Of a DNA stretch of 5,680 bases, positions 5,297-5,680 are shown one piece after another. Within the stretch, counting starts at the first letter, position 1, and every line of letters begins with the position of its first letter. Under the pieces are notes generated by a model, which did no database searches, was not told the origin of the DNA, and saw nothing but the letters and a program-made list of their open reading frames with translations. Origin of the DNA: an uncultured Mesocricetibacter sp. (GTDB taxonomy: Bacteria; Pseudomonadota; Gammaproteobacteria; Enterobacterales; Pasteurellaceae). The stretch lies in contig CAJPST010000141.1 of NCBI GenBank assembly GCA_905373425.1, positions 1-5,680 on the forward strand, in the 5' to 3' direction. The position numbers and the translations under genes were made by a program.

Positions 5297-5680
5297 CGCC
5301 AACCGTCCATTTCCCTTCACCCGACACCATCGCGCGGTGTAAGTCATGGGCGAAATGCGCTATCGTATCAGTACCGCCAAACAACCACACCGCAGGCATT
5401 TTGCGGACACAGCGCTCTGTGCCGAACCCCATCCGTCGCCATGTGTAACTCTGTTTTAGTTCGGCTTCGGTCATACGATGAAACGGCCCTAAAATTAACA
5501 AACAGGTTTTCGGCGGTAACTTAGCAAGATCTTGTAAGGTAACTTGAAGGCTTCCCCAACGATCTCCCACACCGAGATCAACTTGTTTTAGTCCCATCAA
5601 TTCAAACGCCACATGAAACATACTGTTGGAAGCGTAAATTCGCAGCTGGTGCGCATCAGCAAATAAAACCGTAGCATAGC
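5289..5680 (-). CDS. fhuD: Ferric-hydroxamate periplasmic binding protein FhuD, C-terminal part (cut by window edge)
   Basis: FhuD binds ferric hydroxamates (ferrichrome type) in the periplasm and delivers them to FhuB. The frame stays open to base 5680, so the start and the N-terminal lobe lie outside. 129 residues are visible of about 290-300 in the family. The first ATG in the visible part (5621) is internal: the frame continues upstream as ATVLFADAHQLRIYASNS. In E. coli FhuD (from memory) two pocket tryptophans, Trp217 and Trp273, lie in WGS and PAVWFYG contexts. Equivalent residues are seen here in DRWGSL (Trp41 of the visible part) and PAVWLFGGT (Trp98), so the ligand pocket looks preserved. 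No signal peptide can be judged. The stop (5291-5289) overlaps the fhuB start by 8 bases, so the two are co-translated. fhuC is expected further upstream. Confidence 0.9.
   Translation of the reverse strand, partial: YATVLFADAHQLRIYASNSMFHVAFELMGLKQVDLGVGDRWGSLQVTLQDLAKLPPKTCLLILGPFHRMTEAELKQSYTWRRMGFGTERCVRKMPAVWLFGGTDTIAHFAHDLHRAMVSGEGKWTVGDE

Noticed and set aside
5297..5347. Upstream ATG for fhuB at 5347 adding 17 residues
   Set aside because: It would overlap fhuD by almost 60 bases and add a polar, unfamiliar leader. The ATG at 5296 begins a typical membrane N-terminus at the fhuD stop.

Overview
The window looks like chromosomal DNA from a bacterium of the family Pasteurellaceae, in the Haemophilus/Pasteurella/Aggregatibacter branch. 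The main reason is seven exact copies of the 9-base core AAGTGCGGT (both orientations), the DNA uptake signal sequence (USS) of that branch; the Actinobacillus pleuropneumoniae/Mannheimia branch uses ACAAGCGGT. The protein matches (GltS, Dtd, YihY/BrkB, YchJ, FhuB, FhuD) fit a gammaproteobacterium. I cannot name the species.

All recognisable genes lie on the minus strand, so transcription runs from high to low coordinates. From 5680 down: (1) the 3' part of fhuD, cut by the window edge, overlaps complete fhuB by 8 bases. These are the substrate-binding protein and the double-length permease of a ferric-hydroxamate siderophore ABC importer. (2) Right behind fhuB, where the receptor gene fhuA sits in known Pasteurellaceae fhuCDBA loci, only about 24 codons remain. 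They read like the last beta-strands of an outer-membrane receptor ending in ...LTLRYEF-stop, followed by a strong intrinsic terminator. fhuA seems to have been deleted almost entirely, leaving its tail and the operon terminator. (3) ychJ, yihY and dtd form a compact operon in which each start codon overlaps the previous stop by four bases (ATGA, then GTGA). It encodes a SEC-C metal-binding protein, a BrkB-type inner-membrane protein and D-aminoacyl-tRNA deacylase. (4) A 116-base spacer with a 15-base direct repeat and candidate promoter elements leads to gltS, a sodium/glutamate symporter. (5) The first ~33 bases look like the terminal inverted repeat of an IS3-family insertion sequence, 38 bases past the gltS stop and next to a USS.

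The fhu genes would move ferric hydroxamates from periplasm to cytoplasm, but with the local receptor gene gone the system must borrow another outer-membrane receptor or be in decay. The other genes are housekeeping or transport functions. I see no CRISPR array, tRNA, rRNA, toxin-antitoxin pair or clear novel system. The most notable points are the fhuA remnant, the IS edge, the gltS upstream repeat and the way USS copies are embedded in coding frames.
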